From Pueribacillus theae (GTDB taxonomy: Bacteria; Bacillota; Bacilli; Bacillales; UBA6769), in contig NZ_QCZG01000019.1 in assembly GCF_003097615.1 (NCBI RefSeq), forward strand, positions 1 through 64,000: DNA of 64,000 nucleotides, written 5' to 3'. This document shows, piece by piece, positions 10,951 to 19,654 of the stretch (its first letter is position 1; every line of letters begins with the position of its first letter). The notes beneath the pieces were generated by a model. The model was not told the DNA's origin, ran no database searches, and saw nothing but the letters and a program-made list of their open reading frames with translations. A program made the translations under genes and the position numbers.

Positions 10951-11421
10951 TTATTTAACACCCGGGTAATCTTGCTGCCGAAGTGCTTCATAGACAAGAA
11001 TCGCCGCCGTATTTGAAAGGTTTAATGCCCGAACCGAGTCTGTCATCGGCAACCTCAGGCAGCGATCGTGGTTCGCTTCAATAACTTCTGGCGGCAACCC
11101 GTTTGTTTCCCTTCCAAAAATGAAATAAAAATTTGTTTCCCTGTCTGTAAGGTCGATATCTGTATGCTTTTTCTTTCCGAATTTCGTAATATAGAAAAAC
11201 TCTCCTTCATTTTTTTTATAAAATTCATCCAATGAATCGTAATAGGTTACATCCACAAATTTCCAGTAGTCAAGCCCCGCGCGCTTCAACATTTTATCAT
11301 CGGTTGAAAACCCAAGCGGCCGAATCAAATGCAAAGCGGTGTTTGTTGCAGCACACGTCCTTGCGATATTTCCGGTATTTGCCGGTATTTCTGGTTGATA
11401 TAAAACGACATGTAATCCCAA
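10951..11421 (-). CDS. trmL: tRNA (cytidine/uridine-34 2'-O) methyltransferase TrmL (CspR)
   Basis: SAM-dependent SPOUT-class enzyme methylating the wobble ribose of certain tRNA-Leu species. The 156-residue product has the knot motifs IPANTGNIARTC, LIRPLGF, FGRETNGLP and SVRALNLSNTAAI. The start is TTG 11421, 11 bp after GGGGTG, giving the usual protein length. In B. subtilis the same gene (cspR) follows yhbB, as here, which supports conserved synteny. Confidence 0.95.
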   Translation of the reverse strand: MGLHVVLYQPEIPANTGNIARTCAATNTALHLIRPLGFSTDDKMLKRAGLDYWKFVDVTYYDSLDEFYKKNEGEFFYITKFGKKKHTDIDLTDRETNFYFIFGRETNGLPPEVIEANHDRCLRLPMTDSVRALNLSNTAAILVYEALRQQDYPGVK

Positions 11422-11436
11422 AACTTCTACACCCCA

Positions 11437-12330
11437 TTATTGTTCACTGCTTCGAATGTGAAAAAATTTGTATTGAATTTGATCAGTCCAAGCGGTCGAA
11501 TCTTCATATGCCCAATACCTCATTCGGCTGTTCGTCGTATGGGCATTCACGAGCGGCATGTTGTTCCCGTCTTTGGCGACGACGATCGTATTATGCTGCC
11601 ACCTGCCATCTCCGTCAAAATCATAGCAAATTACATCTCCAAGTTCCAGATCATTTGGTTCAAAAACTTCTGCTGCTTGAAGGCCTGACTGCGAACCGCT
11701 TAAATACCAGCGTAAAGCATGTGCTACAGACCAGCTGAAGCTCCAATTATTATTTTGATACCACCAGCCTTTTGAACGGTTGGGATACCCTCTCATCGGC
11801 GCTCCACCGGCATGAAGGCATTGGGAGACATAATTCGTGCAATCCACATCAAATTGCCGATATGCCGGGTTGTAAGAATTCCACCATCTTTCTGCATATC
11901 TTACCGCTTGGAGCCGATCATATTTAAACCGGATGTCGCTGTCTCCGGTTTTAGGCTGTGAATCAACTTCACTCTTTTCTTGTTCAATGGTTTCTTGTGG
12001 AAATGCGATGTCATCAATTATTTTCCCCATTTTAAACACAGCCTTTCTCGGCTGCACCCTTTCTTCAATATAAAATTCATCGTTTTGTTTCATGACAAAC
12101 TGATGATGAATGCCATATCGCACATGCTCTTTGCCGTCTATATAATGACAGCCTACAATTTGCGCATTTGATATGGCTTTCACAATTTTCACTTTCCGAT
12201 CGGTTAATTGCTGTTTTTTGCGTTCAAATGCTGTACTTTCCTTTTGATCAAAACACAACACTTCTCTGTCATTCACAATTGACCCATTCAACTCTCCCCA
12301 GTATTCTTTCAAGGCATCATGCCAATTCAT
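11437..12330 (-). CDS. yhbB: Amidase-domain protein (YhbB-like)
   Basis: A 297-residue protein whose C-terminal half (about 145-290) is an Amidase_6-type Cys/His fold, likely cleaving an amide bond in cell-wall or related material; the true substrate is not known. The nucleophile region VDCTNYVSQ and the catalytic-type WQHNTIVV motif are visible. The N-terminal half is charged and has no signal peptide, so export is uncertain. It lies 16 bp upstream of trmL on the same strand and may be cotranscribed with it, matching the yhbB-cspR order of B. subtilis. Confidence 0.85.
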   Translation of the reverse strand: MNWHDALKEYWGELNGSIVNDREVLCFDQKESTAFERKKQQLTDRKVKIVKAISNAQIVGCHYIDGKEHVRYGIHHQFVMKQNDEFYIEERVQPRKAVFKMGKIIDDIAFPQETIEQEKSEVDSQPKTGDSDIRFKYDRLQAVRYAERWWNSYNPAYRQFDVDCTNYVSQCLHAGGAPMRGYPNRSKGWWYQNNNWSFSWSVAHALRWYLSGSQSGLQAAEVFEPNDLELGDVICYDFDGDGRWQHNTIVVAKDGNNMPLVNAHTTNSRMRYWAYEDSTAWTDQIQYKFFHIRSSEQ

Positions 12331-12400
12331 AAAAATCTCCTTCCTGAAGTAGCACTACGCCTACTTTATGATCGAAAATTGACGTTTACGCCTTGACAAG

Positions 12401-12427
12401 AAAAAAAGAACCATTATGAGTTCTTTT
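12401..12427 (-). terminator. Terminator of the queG-ogt unit
   Basis: AAAAGAAC and GTTCTTTT form the stem around an 8-base loop, with continuing T residues on the minus strand; it overlaps the stop codon of the alkyltransferase gene. Confidence 0.8.
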
Positions 12428-12963
12428 TACGAGGTAAGTCGGCGATATGGGCTTTTTTCCAAATGAAGCAAATACTCTTTTTTTTGGAGTCCGCCTCCAT
12501 ACCCGACAAGTGAGCCATTTGTCCCAATCACCCGGTGGCAAGGAATAATGATTGGCACTGGATTTCTATTATTTGCTCCTCCCACCGCTCTCACTGCTTT
12601 TGGCATCCCAATGGCGGCTGCAACATCTTTGTAACTCACCGTTTTACCGTAAGCTATTCCTGAAAGCTCCTCCCAAACTTTCAATTGAAAGGGCGTTCCG
12701 TGCAAATCCAATGGCAGATCGAATGTTTTTCTAATACCCGAGAAATACTCTTTCAGCTGGATCATTGCCTCTTCGACTTTTCTTTCATCGCATACAAAGT
12801 CTAATTTACTGGAGAACTTGGCCAGTTTTGTTTTTACGTTCATAAGTGCTTGGTCTTGATCCCCGAATTGCAGTGCACATATGCCTTTAGCTGATGCAAA
12901 TATTGTTAGTCGTCCAATAGGACTTTCCATTCCACCATAAAAGATGATCCCGCAAGAATTCAT
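12427..12963 (-). CDS. ogt: Methylated-DNA-protein cysteine methyltransferase
   Basis: Suicide repair protein that moves alkyl groups from O6-alkylguanine to its own cysteine. The 178-residue product carries the active-site motif PCHRVIG, the preceding asparagine hinge (NNRNPVPI), and the helix-turn-helix region VSYKDVAAAIGMPKAVRAVG. Start ATG 12963 follows AGAGGGGTTG. It is 43 bp downstream of queG on the same strand and probably cotranscribed, ending at a terminator. Confidence 0.95.
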   Translation of the reverse strand: MNSCGIIFYGGMESPIGRLTIFASAKGICALQFGDQDQALMNVKTKLAKFSSKLDFVCDERKVEEAMIQLKEYFSGIRKTFDLPLDLHGTPFQLKVWEELSGIAYGKTVSYKDVAAAIGMPKAVRAVGGANNRNPVPIIIPCHRVIGTNGSLVGYGGGLQKKEYLLHLEKSPYRRLTS

Positions 12964-13005
12964 GAACAACCCCTCTTTAAAACTCATTTTCCATAGTTTA
13001 ACGAA

Positions 13006-14169
13006 TCAGAACACCCATTGCGACTCTTTATTTTGCTTGTTTTTAAGCATGGACAACCCTTTATCGATTTCTTTTAGGACTTCTTTATCTTTTTCTTCCA
13101 TTTTCTTCTTTTTAAGGGCTGTTTCAGCTTTCGGATCGCCAATTTTCCCAAGTGCCCATGCGGCCGTCCCACGAATGACTGGCCGGGGGTCTGATTCCAT
13201 AACTTCAATTAACTCATCAACCGCTGTTGTATCTTTAAAATGTGCAAGCGCGAGTATCGCATTGCGCTGAATTGGCTTTTTCCCCCGCCAGGACCCGGCA
13301 ATTGAACCAAATTTTTCCTTAAACTCTCTATTGCTCATTTTTAGAAGCGGTTTTAATGGGGGCATCGCAATGTCAGGATCCGGTTCAAATTCTGGATGAT
13401 GATGGAAATCGAGCGTTTTATTTTTTGGACAAACGATTTGGCATTTATCCATTCCGTACAAACGATTTCCAAGTTTGTCCCTGTATTCGTCGGGTAAGAA
13501 ACCCTTCGTCTGTGTTAAAAAAGCAAGACATTTCGTAGAATCGAGCTGTCCACCTTGAACGAGCGCCCCCGTTGGGCAAGCTTCTACACATTTATTGCAG
13601 GAACCGCATGAATCTGTAACTGGCTCATCTGAGGGGAATGGAAGGTTCGTTATCATTTCACCTAAGTAAACATATGAGCCAAACTCTTTTGTAATCAGTG
13701 CACAGTTTTTTCCAACATACCCGAGCCCTGCTCTCTCTGCAACTGCCCGATCAGACAATTCTCCTGTATCCACCATCGAAGTCATGATGGCTGTCGGTTC
13801 CCGTTTCTTTATAAATGCCTCTAATTTAGTTAAGCGGTCCCGAAGCACATGATGGTAGTCCATCCCCCAAGATGCGCTTGCGAAAAGTCCTCTGCGGTTA
13901 TGCTTCTCATTCTTTGGTTTGTTTTTTATTCTAGAAGGATAAGCAACGGCTATCGCGATAATCGACTTTGCTTCAGGCATAAGCATTTTAGGATTCGTCC
14001 GTTTTTCGATATCTGGTTCTTCAAAACCTGACTGATAATTTAATGCCTGTTGATCACGCAGCCGCTCCTTCAACTCAACGAACGGATCTGCTGTCGTAAA
14101 TCCAATTTTATCAATGCCAATCGTTCTACTATATTCGATAATTTCTTGTTTGAGTTTGTCTAACGACAT
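13006..14169 (-). CDS. queG: Epoxyqueuosine reductase
   Basis: Iron-sulfur and cobalamin-dependent enzyme that reduces epoxyqueuosine to queuosine in the tRNA wobble position. The 387-residue product has the DUF1730 N-terminal domain, two [4Fe-4S] ligation motifs (CGSCNKCVEACP and CQIVCP, with a further Cys in TKCLAF), and a C-terminal HEAT-like repeat region (GTAAWALGKIGDPKAE) typical of the longer Bacillus form (YhbA). ATG 14169 has GGAGGGG upstream. Confidence 0.95.
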   Translation of the reverse strand: MSLDKLKQEIIEYSRTIGIDKIGFTTADPFVELKERLRDQQALNYQSGFEEPDIEKRTNPKMLMPEAKSIIAIAVAYPSRIKNKPKNEKHNRRGLFASASWGMDYHHVLRDRLTKLEAFIKKREPTAIMTSMVDTGELSDRAVAERAGLGYVGKNCALITKEFGSYVYLGEMITNLPFPSDEPVTDSCGSCNKCVEACPTGALVQGGQLDSTKCLAFLTQTKGFLPDEYRDKLGNRLYGMDKCQIVCPKNKTLDFHHHPEFEPDPDIAMPPLKPLLKMSNREFKEKFGSIAGSWRGKKPIQRNAILALAHFKDTTAVDELIEVMESDPRPVIRGTAAWALGKIGDPKAETALKKKKMEEKDKEVLKEIDKGLSMLKNKQNKESQWVF

Positions 14170-14276
14170 CCTTCACCCCTCCTCTCTGCAAAACGCCCGC
14201 AATATGCTAAACTGAAAAAATACGTACTCCAAATAAATTATAATATGTCTAGGTTTCCTTTAGGAAGGTGAATTGT

Positions 14277-14942
14277 ATGCCAAACTTAACCATTTCCCCA
14301 GAAATCTATAAGCTTTTTCCGCATTTTAAATTAGGTATTGTACAATATGATCATATCGTTGTTGGAGATTCACCGCAAATGTTAAGAGGCCGTTTTGAGC
14401 TTTTCCAAGAAAATACGAAACTGGAATTTGAATCAAAGTCTCCTTCAGACGATGCGGCAATTAAAGAATGGCGAAGCATCGTTAAACAATGTGGAGCTGA
14501 TCCATCCAAATACAGGCATTCAGCCGAAGCTCTTTTAAGGCGGGTAAAAAAAGGGAACAGCATTCACACCGTTAATTCAGCTGTTGACCTTACGAATCTC
14601 TTTTCATTACAATATAAAATTCCATTTGGTATTTATGATTTAGAAAAAATCACAGGGCCAATCACTCTAAAAATTGGAACAGAAAATGAAAAATACGAAG
14701 CGCTCAATGGACGAGTCTATAACATGGCGAATAAATTCGTACTTTGTGATCAAAATAGTGCCTTTGGCAGCCCTTTCGTCGATTCAAATCGAACGATGGT
14801 TACGAAGGAAACGAAAAAAGCGCTGCACATTATTTATATCTGCCCTTCTATGAAGAGAGAGGAAGCACAGCAATTGGTAGGCGCAGTCGCCGAGATGTTT
14901 TTTCAACTTCACGGAGGAAATGTGAACGTACAACTTCTTTAA
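14277..14942 (+). CDS. B3/B4 tRNA-binding domain protein
   Basis: A 221-residue stand-alone B3/B4 domain, the fold that in PheRS beta chains recognises amino acid and tRNA; stand-alone versions are thought to act in editing or tRNA binding. Supporting segments are KYRHSAEALLRRV, VDLTNLFSLQYKIPFG and the ALNGRVYNMANKFVLCD stretch. A GTG three codons earlier is in frame, but AGGAAGGTG is placed for ATG 14277. It is monocistronic between divergent and convergent neighbours. Confidence 0.82.
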   Translation: MPNLTISPEIYKLFPHFKLGIVQYDHIVVGDSPQMLRGRFELFQENTKLEFESKSPSDDAAIKEWRSIVKQCGADPSKYRHSAEALLRRVKKGNSIHTVNSAVDLTNLFSLQYKIPFGIYDLEKITGPITLKIGTENEKYEALNGRVYNMANKFVLCDQNSAFGSPFVDSNRTMVTKETKKALHIIYICPSMKREEAQQLVGAVAEMFFQLHGGNVNVQLL

Positions 14943-14983
14943 GAGGTTGTCCAAAAAGTCCTGAGGCTGATATATTTTTTAAA

Positions 14984-15835
14984 TTATTCTTTACTAAAAA
15001 TCTCGAAGCGCTCCCAAACATCTTCAAGTTCTTCAAGATGCTGTTCAATCTCTTTTCGTTTCCGCCTTCCAACTGCTGTGATAAGCGCATTGATCAAGCT
15101 TAACGGAGCGACAAAAGAATCAATGAACGATGGCATGTCACTTCTTGCACATAGCGCAACATGGGCATACGGAATAAGCGGGGAAAGCATGTTGTCTGTT
15201 ATTGCGATAACCTTTGAACCCCGATCTCTCGCAAATGAAACCGCTTCACTCGTATTTTTCGTATAGCGTGCAAAGCTCAAGCCAATCACAAGATCATCTT
15301 CATCGATTCGAAACAGCTTTTCAGATATACCGTGAGGATTTCGAATCAATTCTGTATTTTCAAACATTAAATCCAGATAAAATTCTAAGAAGGTTCCTAA
15401 TGAAACAGCACTGCGGTTTGCAATAATAAAGATTCGCTTTGCCTCAATAATCGACTCTACTGCTTTGTGAAAGGAAGCTAAATCCAATTGTTCAGCCATC
15501 ATTTGAATTCTTTCCGCATCCTCCCTAAACATCTCATAGATCGCTTTCTCTTCTTTATCATAGACATCATCCGACAATTGCAGCCGTTCAACCGTTGTCA
15601 ACTGCCGCTTTACAGCCTCCTGAAGCATTTGTTGAAATTCCGAATACCCACTGTAACCAAGAAAGACAGCGAAGCGGACAACCGTCGCTTCGCTTACGCC
15701 TACCATATGCGCCAACTTTCCAACAGTAAAAAAAGGAACCGAATCCGAATTGCTTAGCACATATTTAGCTATTTTTCTTTGTGACTTGCTCATTTCAGGC
15801 AGCTTTTCCGAAATAATTCGATGAACGTCAACCAT
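14984..15835 (-). CDS. RpiR/MurR-family transcriptional regulator (HTH + SIS)
   Basis: A 283-residue regulator with an N-terminal HTH_6 domain (SKSQRKIAKYVLSN, VGVSEATVVRFAVFLGYSGYSEFQ) and a C-terminal SIS domain that usually binds a sugar phosphate or related effector. ATG 15835 is chosen with GAGAGGATT upstream; TTG 15844 is possible but too close to the ribosome site. It lies 141 bp downstream of a class III aminotransferase and TRAP-TAXI genes on the same strand, so it is the prime candidate to control them. The effector is probably the transported compound or its metabolite; that is inference. Confidence 0.88.
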   Translation of the reverse strand: MVDVHRIISEKLPEMSKSQRKIAKYVLSNSDSVPFFTVGKLAHMVGVSEATVVRFAVFLGYSGYSEFQQMLQEAVKRQLTTVERLQLSDDVYDKEEKAIYEMFREDAERIQMMAEQLDLASFHKAVESIIEAKRIFIIANRSAVSLGTFLEFYLDLMFENTELIRNPHGISEKLFRIDEDDLVIGLSFARYTKNTSEAVSFARDRGSKVIAITDNMLSPLIPYAHVALCARSDMPSFIDSFVAPLSLINALITAVGRRKRKEIEQHLEELEDVWERFEIFSKE

Positions 15836-15975
15836 GTTTTTCAAAATCCTCTCAAATCATGTAAATAGAGACCTTATTCACAGTTGGTTTAAGTTTAACA
15901 AAGAAGCTGTCAAGGCACTCCAAAGACTGCTCCTTACAATTTCTTTAATTCCTTTCATATAGATGTACAGAAAGG

Positions 15976-17373
15976 TTATGTGAGCCCCCGGACTTTTTGA
16001 ATTACCTTCTTTATCGCTTTTTCATGCGCGTCAATCGTAAATTGCAGATCACCCCTGCTATGGACGACAGACATTGAATATCGGTTCATTGGTTTTGTAT
16101 AAATGCCACGATGTAAAAGCTCATAATCAATTTTCTTCCTTAATTCTAAATCAGCTTTAGCCATATCGCGATAATTTTTGACCGGGCCGTCTGTAAATAC
16201 GAGATTAAAAATACTCCCCATTCCAATCGTTTTCATCGATAGATTATACTTATTATACAACTTTTCGAGCTCTTTTCTTAGATTGTTTGATTTTCTTAAT
16301 AGTTCTTCCATCGTTCCAGGCTCTTCAAGTACTTCAATTGTTGCCATACCGGCAGCTAACACAATCGGGTGCCCGTTGTACGTGCCGCTATGAAACATGA
16401 CATCATCTTTCACATCGTTTTTCGCACCAGCAGTTAAAATATCCTTGCCTCGATCAGGTGACATGATCGCCATAATTTCTTTTTTGCCCCCAACTGCTCC
16501 GATCGGGAAGCCTCCTCCCAATACTTTTCCTAAAGCGGTAATATCAGGTTTGATATTGTAGATGGTCTGAGCTCCGCCTACAGTTAAACGGAAACCGGTT
16601 TTCACTTCATCAAAAATTAAAAGAATACCCAGCTCCTCGGTTATTTTTCGGAGGCCTTTCATGAATTTCTCTTCAGCTGGAATAAATCCTCCTTGAATTG
16701 GTTCTAAAATGACCGACGATAATTCATCTTTATGTTTACGTAAAATCTTTTCAGTCGCTTCCAAATCGTTAAATGGCAAAACGATCGTATGCTCTAAATG
16801 ATAATCAGAGATTCCTTTTGAATCCGGAACAGGGTTTGGATTTGAAGCCTGCCCCGCTTTTCCTGCGTCTGGATTTACGCTAACGAGCATTTGATCATAT
16901 CCGCCATGATAATGGCCTTCGAACTTAGCCACTTTTCTTTTTCCTGTATACGCTTCAGCTAAACGAATCGATAATAAAGTCGCTTCCAAACCTGAATTCG
17001 TGTAACGAACCATTTCAATTCCGGGGAAAAGGGTAATAAGCTTCCTTGCCATCTCCACTTCCAATTGATGGGGTGAGCCAAAGATAAATGTTCCTGACGA
17101 ATTCATTTGACTTATTACAGCTTCAGCTACTCGAGAATGCCCGTGTCCCAAAATTAGAGCACCATAACACAATAGGTAATCAATATATTCGTTCCCATCA
17201 ACATCAAGTAGCCTGCTGCCTTTTCCTTTTTCCATGACAAGAGGGTAAGGAGAAAAATACTTAATGTTTGCGGTCACCCCTCCAGGAATCACTTCTTTCG
17301 CATCTTGAAACGCGCGTTCAGACCCGGCTGTTCTTCCCGGGATGAAATTGTGCTTCATCACTCGAGCACTCAT
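15976..17373 (-). CDS. Class III PLP-dependent aminotransferase (glutamate-1-semialdehyde mutase-like)
   Basis: A 465-residue fold-type I aminotransferase of the HemL / omega-aminotransferase group, expected to transfer or shift an amino group on an omega-amino or amino-aldehyde substrate. Visible features are the PLP-phosphate site region (YTNSGLEATLLSIRLA), the PLP-ring Asp in IFDEVKTGF (Asp255) and the Schiff-base lysine in ALGKVLGGGFPIG (Lys283). The context (TRAP-TAXI transporter, RpiR regulator) argues for catabolism of an imported compound rather than tetrapyrrole synthesis. ATG 17373 follows AAAGGGTG. The promoter region contains two GAAAT/ATTTC dyads. Confidence 0.88.
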   Translation of the reverse strand: MSARVMKHNFIPGRTAGSERAFQDAKEVIPGGVTANIKYFSPYPLVMEKGKGSRLLDVDGNEYIDYLLCYGALILGHGHSRVAEAVISQMNSSGTFIFGSPHQLEVEMARKLITLFPGIEMVRYTNSGLEATLLSIRLAEAYTGKRKVAKFEGHYHGGYDQMLVSVNPDAGKAGQASNPNPVPDSKGISDYHLEHTIVLPFNDLEATEKILRKHKDELSSVILEPIQGGFIPAEEKFMKGLRKITEELGILLIFDEVKTGFRLTVGGAQTIYNIKPDITALGKVLGGGFPIGAVGGKKEIMAIMSPDRGKDILTAGAKNDVKDDVMFHSGTYNGHPIVLAAGMATIEVLEEPGTMEELLRKSNNLRKELEKLYNKYNLSMKTIGMGSIFNLVFTDGPVKNYRDMAKADLELRKKIDYELLHRGIYTKPMNRYSMSVVHSRGDLQFTIDAHEKAIKKVIQKVRGLT

Positions 17374-17390
17374 TATACACACCCTTTATT

Positions 17391-17406
17391 TGAAATATTT
17401 GTTTCA
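17391..17406. promoter_or_regulatory. Candidate operator 1 upstream of the aminotransferase gene
   Basis: TGAAA-N6-TTTCA inverted repeat, just downstream of a minus-strand TATAAT at 17412-17417 and 18 bp before the start codon. Its position over the transcription start suits repression. RpiR-family regulators often recognise GAAA/TTTC-type dyads; binding here is inferred. Confidence 0.5.
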
Positions 17407-17442
17407 TAATCATTATATTATGATGAATTTATTACATTATAC

Positions 17443-17456
17443 GAAATAAATATTTC
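17443..17456. promoter_or_regulatory. Candidate operator 2 upstream of the aminotransferase gene
   Basis: A perfect dyad GAAATA-AA-TATTTC located upstream of two TATAAT-like boxes (17412-17417 and 17436-17441, minus strand). It shares the GAAAT half-site with operator 1 and with the terminator stem at about 17502-17519. Confidence 0.5.
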
Positions 17457-17484
17457 ATTTGCCATCAAAAAGGGCGTAGTTTTT

Positions 17485-17528
17485 TGAAAAAAAAAGGACT
17501 TGTGAAATAAACATTTCACGAGCCCTTT
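17485..17528 (-). terminator. Terminator of the TRAP permease gene, with operator-like stem
   Basis: A long stem (AAAGGGCT/C with AGTCCTTT and an inner GTGAAAT/ATTTCAC) is followed by a run of nine or more T residues on the minus strand. The inner part repeats the GAAAT-N4-ATTTC pattern of the two nearby operator candidates. Confidence 0.8.
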
Positions 17529-17555
17529 TCCTTTTTGCGGTGTACCATTCTTATA

Positions 17556-19544
17556 TCATAAAGTCATAGATATTTTTCTTTTTTCGATAACATCCTTAGG
17601 ACGTCTTGATTGAATGAGCAAGATCGCTAAAATCATGATGACACCAATTATATCTTGGATATGATTTGGGGTAATAAGGCCAAGCCCGCCGATAATGAGG
17701 ACGACACGTTCCCACATGTACGCTTTTCGGATAAAATAACCCATCATTCCACTGCTTACCCCAATCATCCCAACGATAGAAGTAGCTACTGAGAATACGA
17801 CCGTCCAAACTTCAGCATCGATTAACAGCATTTGTGGATTCAATACAAAAATAAAAGGAATAATATACGCAGCTGTGGCAAGTTTAGTAGCGATAACACC
17901 GCTCATAAACGGATTTGCCCTTGCCAAGCCTGCACCGGCATAAGCCGCTAGACAAACTGGCGGAGTAATATCAGCTACAATTCCGAAATAAAAGACAAAA
18001 AAGTGTGCAGCCAATACCGGGACATCCAAGCCCAATATTAATGCCGGGGCAGCCATTGTTGCAGTAACAATATAGTTCGCCGTCGTCGGAAGGCCCATCC
18101 CCAGTATAAGGCACGCGATCATTGTGAACACTAATGTTAATATTAAACTTCCTCCACCAAGCGCAATAATTCCATTGGCAATCCGTCCGCCAAGCCCTGT
18201 CTGTACAACGACACCAACTATAATTCCTGCAGCAGCACAAGCTGCAATTACCGGTAGGGCGCTGCGTGCTCCTTCTTCAAAAGCATGAATAATTCCTTTA
18301 ATAGACATTCTCGTTTCTTTCCGAACTAAACTCACTAAAAAGGATACAAGGATCGCAATTAATGCCGCTCTCATCGGCGTACGCCCTGTTACAAGCGTGT
18401 AGAAAATGACAACCAAAGGCAAAATAAGATACCCGCGTTCAATCATGAGCTGGCCCATTCTCGGCAATGAGTCTTTCGTAAAACCGACAATGCCCATTTT
18501 TTTTGATTCAAAATGAACACCTAAAAAAACGCCCAGAAAATAAAGCATTGCAGGAATAACCGCAACAATCATAATGTGGCTGTAAGGCGTTTCAGTATAC
18601 GTTGCCATGATGAATGCTGCTGCCCCCATGACAGGTGGCATAATTTGTCCTCCCGTTGATGCACTCGCTTCCGTCGCAGCCGCAAATTCCGGCTTATAGC
18701 CAGCTTTTTTCATCATTGGAATAGTAAATGACCCTGAACCAACTGTATTTGCCACGGAACTTCCCGAGACCATTCCTTGCAAAGCACTAGCAACGACAGC
18801 TGCTTTCGCTTGCCCACCAGTAAATCTGCCCGTTATCGCAAATGCCAGATCATTAAAAAACTGGCCGACTCCAGTTCGGATTAGCATGACTCCAAATAAC
18901 AAAAAAAGAAAAATAAACGTTGAAGAAACTTGGATCGGTGTACTAAAAATTCCTTTCGTCGTCAAATAGAGATCCGTTGATAATATTTCCCACGAAAATC
19001 CACGATGTGCAAATAACTTTGTTGGAATATGGTTGCCAAATAATGCATATAGAATGGCTGCTCCGGCTACGAAAACAATTGGAAGGCCGACACATCTTCT
19101 TGCCGCTTCCAACACAAGCAATACACCGAGCGTTGCCACGATGTAATCCATCATTGTATAGCCGAATACGATTTTTTGGCTGACAAGCTCATCATAAAAG
19201 ATAACATTATAATATCCAACGCCTAACGCAACAATCGCTAGGATCGCATCATACCACGGAACACCCTTTTGCTTGCGTTGCAAACCTTTCTTTATGGGAT
19301 AAAGCAAAAAAATCAGCCCTAGTGCGGTCCCTAAATGGATGGGACCTTGAATCCGTGCTTCAAATGCCCCTCGATAACCCGTAAACAAATGAAACAACGT
19401 CAATGAGACGGCAAGGAACATCACAATCCATGACCATTTTCCAAGGTTCCTTCGATAAGTGCTTTCCCTGTCATATTTTTCTAATATTTCATCAACAGAT
19501 ACATCATCGATTTGTTCATTTTTTGTTCCTTCTTTTTTACTCAT
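17556..19544 (-). CDS. TRAP transporter fused permease (4TM/12TM)
   Basis: A 663-residue (662 from the preferred start) fusion of the small DctQ-like and large DctM-like TRAP subunits, forming the membrane part of a secondary transporter driven by an ion gradient. The sequence shows many hydrophobic helices and the DctM-family segments GMVSGSSVANTVGSGSFTIP and ASTGGQIMPPVMGAAAF, plus LGMGLPTTANYIV. Fused permeases of this kind typically pair with a TAXI-type binding protein, which is the gene directly upstream here. The substrate is unknown. ATG 19544 follows AGGTGGTG. A hairpin between the receptor and permease genes probably lowers permease expression relative to the receptor. Confidence 0.93.
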   Translation of the reverse strand: MSKKEGTKNEQIDDVSVDEILEKYDRESTYRRNLGKWSWIVMFLAVSLTLFHLFTGYRGAFEARIQGPIHLGTALGLIFLLYPIKKGLQRKQKGVPWYDAILAIVALGVGYYNVIFYDELVSQKIVFGYTMMDYIVATLGVLLVLEAARRCVGLPIVFVAGAAILYALFGNHIPTKLFAHRGFSWEILSTDLYLTTKGIFSTPIQVSSTFIFLFLLFGVMLIRTGVGQFFNDLAFAITGRFTGGQAKAAVVASALQGMVSGSSVANTVGSGSFTIPMMKKAGYKPEFAAATEASASTGGQIMPPVMGAAAFIMATYTETPYSHIMIVAVIPAMLYFLGVFLGVHFESKKMGIVGFTKDSLPRMGQLMIERGYLILPLVVIFYTLVTGRTPMRAALIAILVSFLVSLVRKETRMSIKGIIHAFEEGARSALPVIAACAAAGIIVGVVVQTGLGGRIANGIIALGGGSLILTLVFTMIACLILGMGLPTTANYIVTATMAAPALILGLDVPVLAAHFFVFYFGIVADITPPVCLAAYAGAGLARANPFMSGVIATKLATAAYIIPFIFVLNPQMLLIDAEVWTVVFSVATSIVGMIGVSSGMMGYFIRKAYMWERVVLIIGGLGLITPNHIQDIIGVIMILAILLIQSRRPKDVIEKRKISMTL

Positions 19545-19595
19545 CACATCACCACCTATATGATTTAAAGGAATACGCTGACCATCCTTCCTATT

Positions 19596-19631
19596 TTTAA
19601 AAAAGGACCGGACACGAAGTGTCTGGTCCTT
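19596..19631 (-). terminator. Intercistronic terminator between TAXI receptor and permease genes
   Basis: AAGGACC(A)GACAC and TGTC(C)GGTCCTT form a long stem capped by a TTCG tetraloop, then TTTTTTAAAAA on the minus strand. Partial read-through here would give more binding protein than permease, as is common for binding-protein-dependent systems. Confidence 0.85.
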
Positions 19632-19654
19632 GCAAATAGAATATTAAAGCATTC

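Noticed and set aside
15976-17373. Assignment as the tetrapyrrole enzyme HemL
   Set aside because: The genomic context is transport and an RpiR regulator, with no other hem genes, so a catabolic aminotransferase is more likely.
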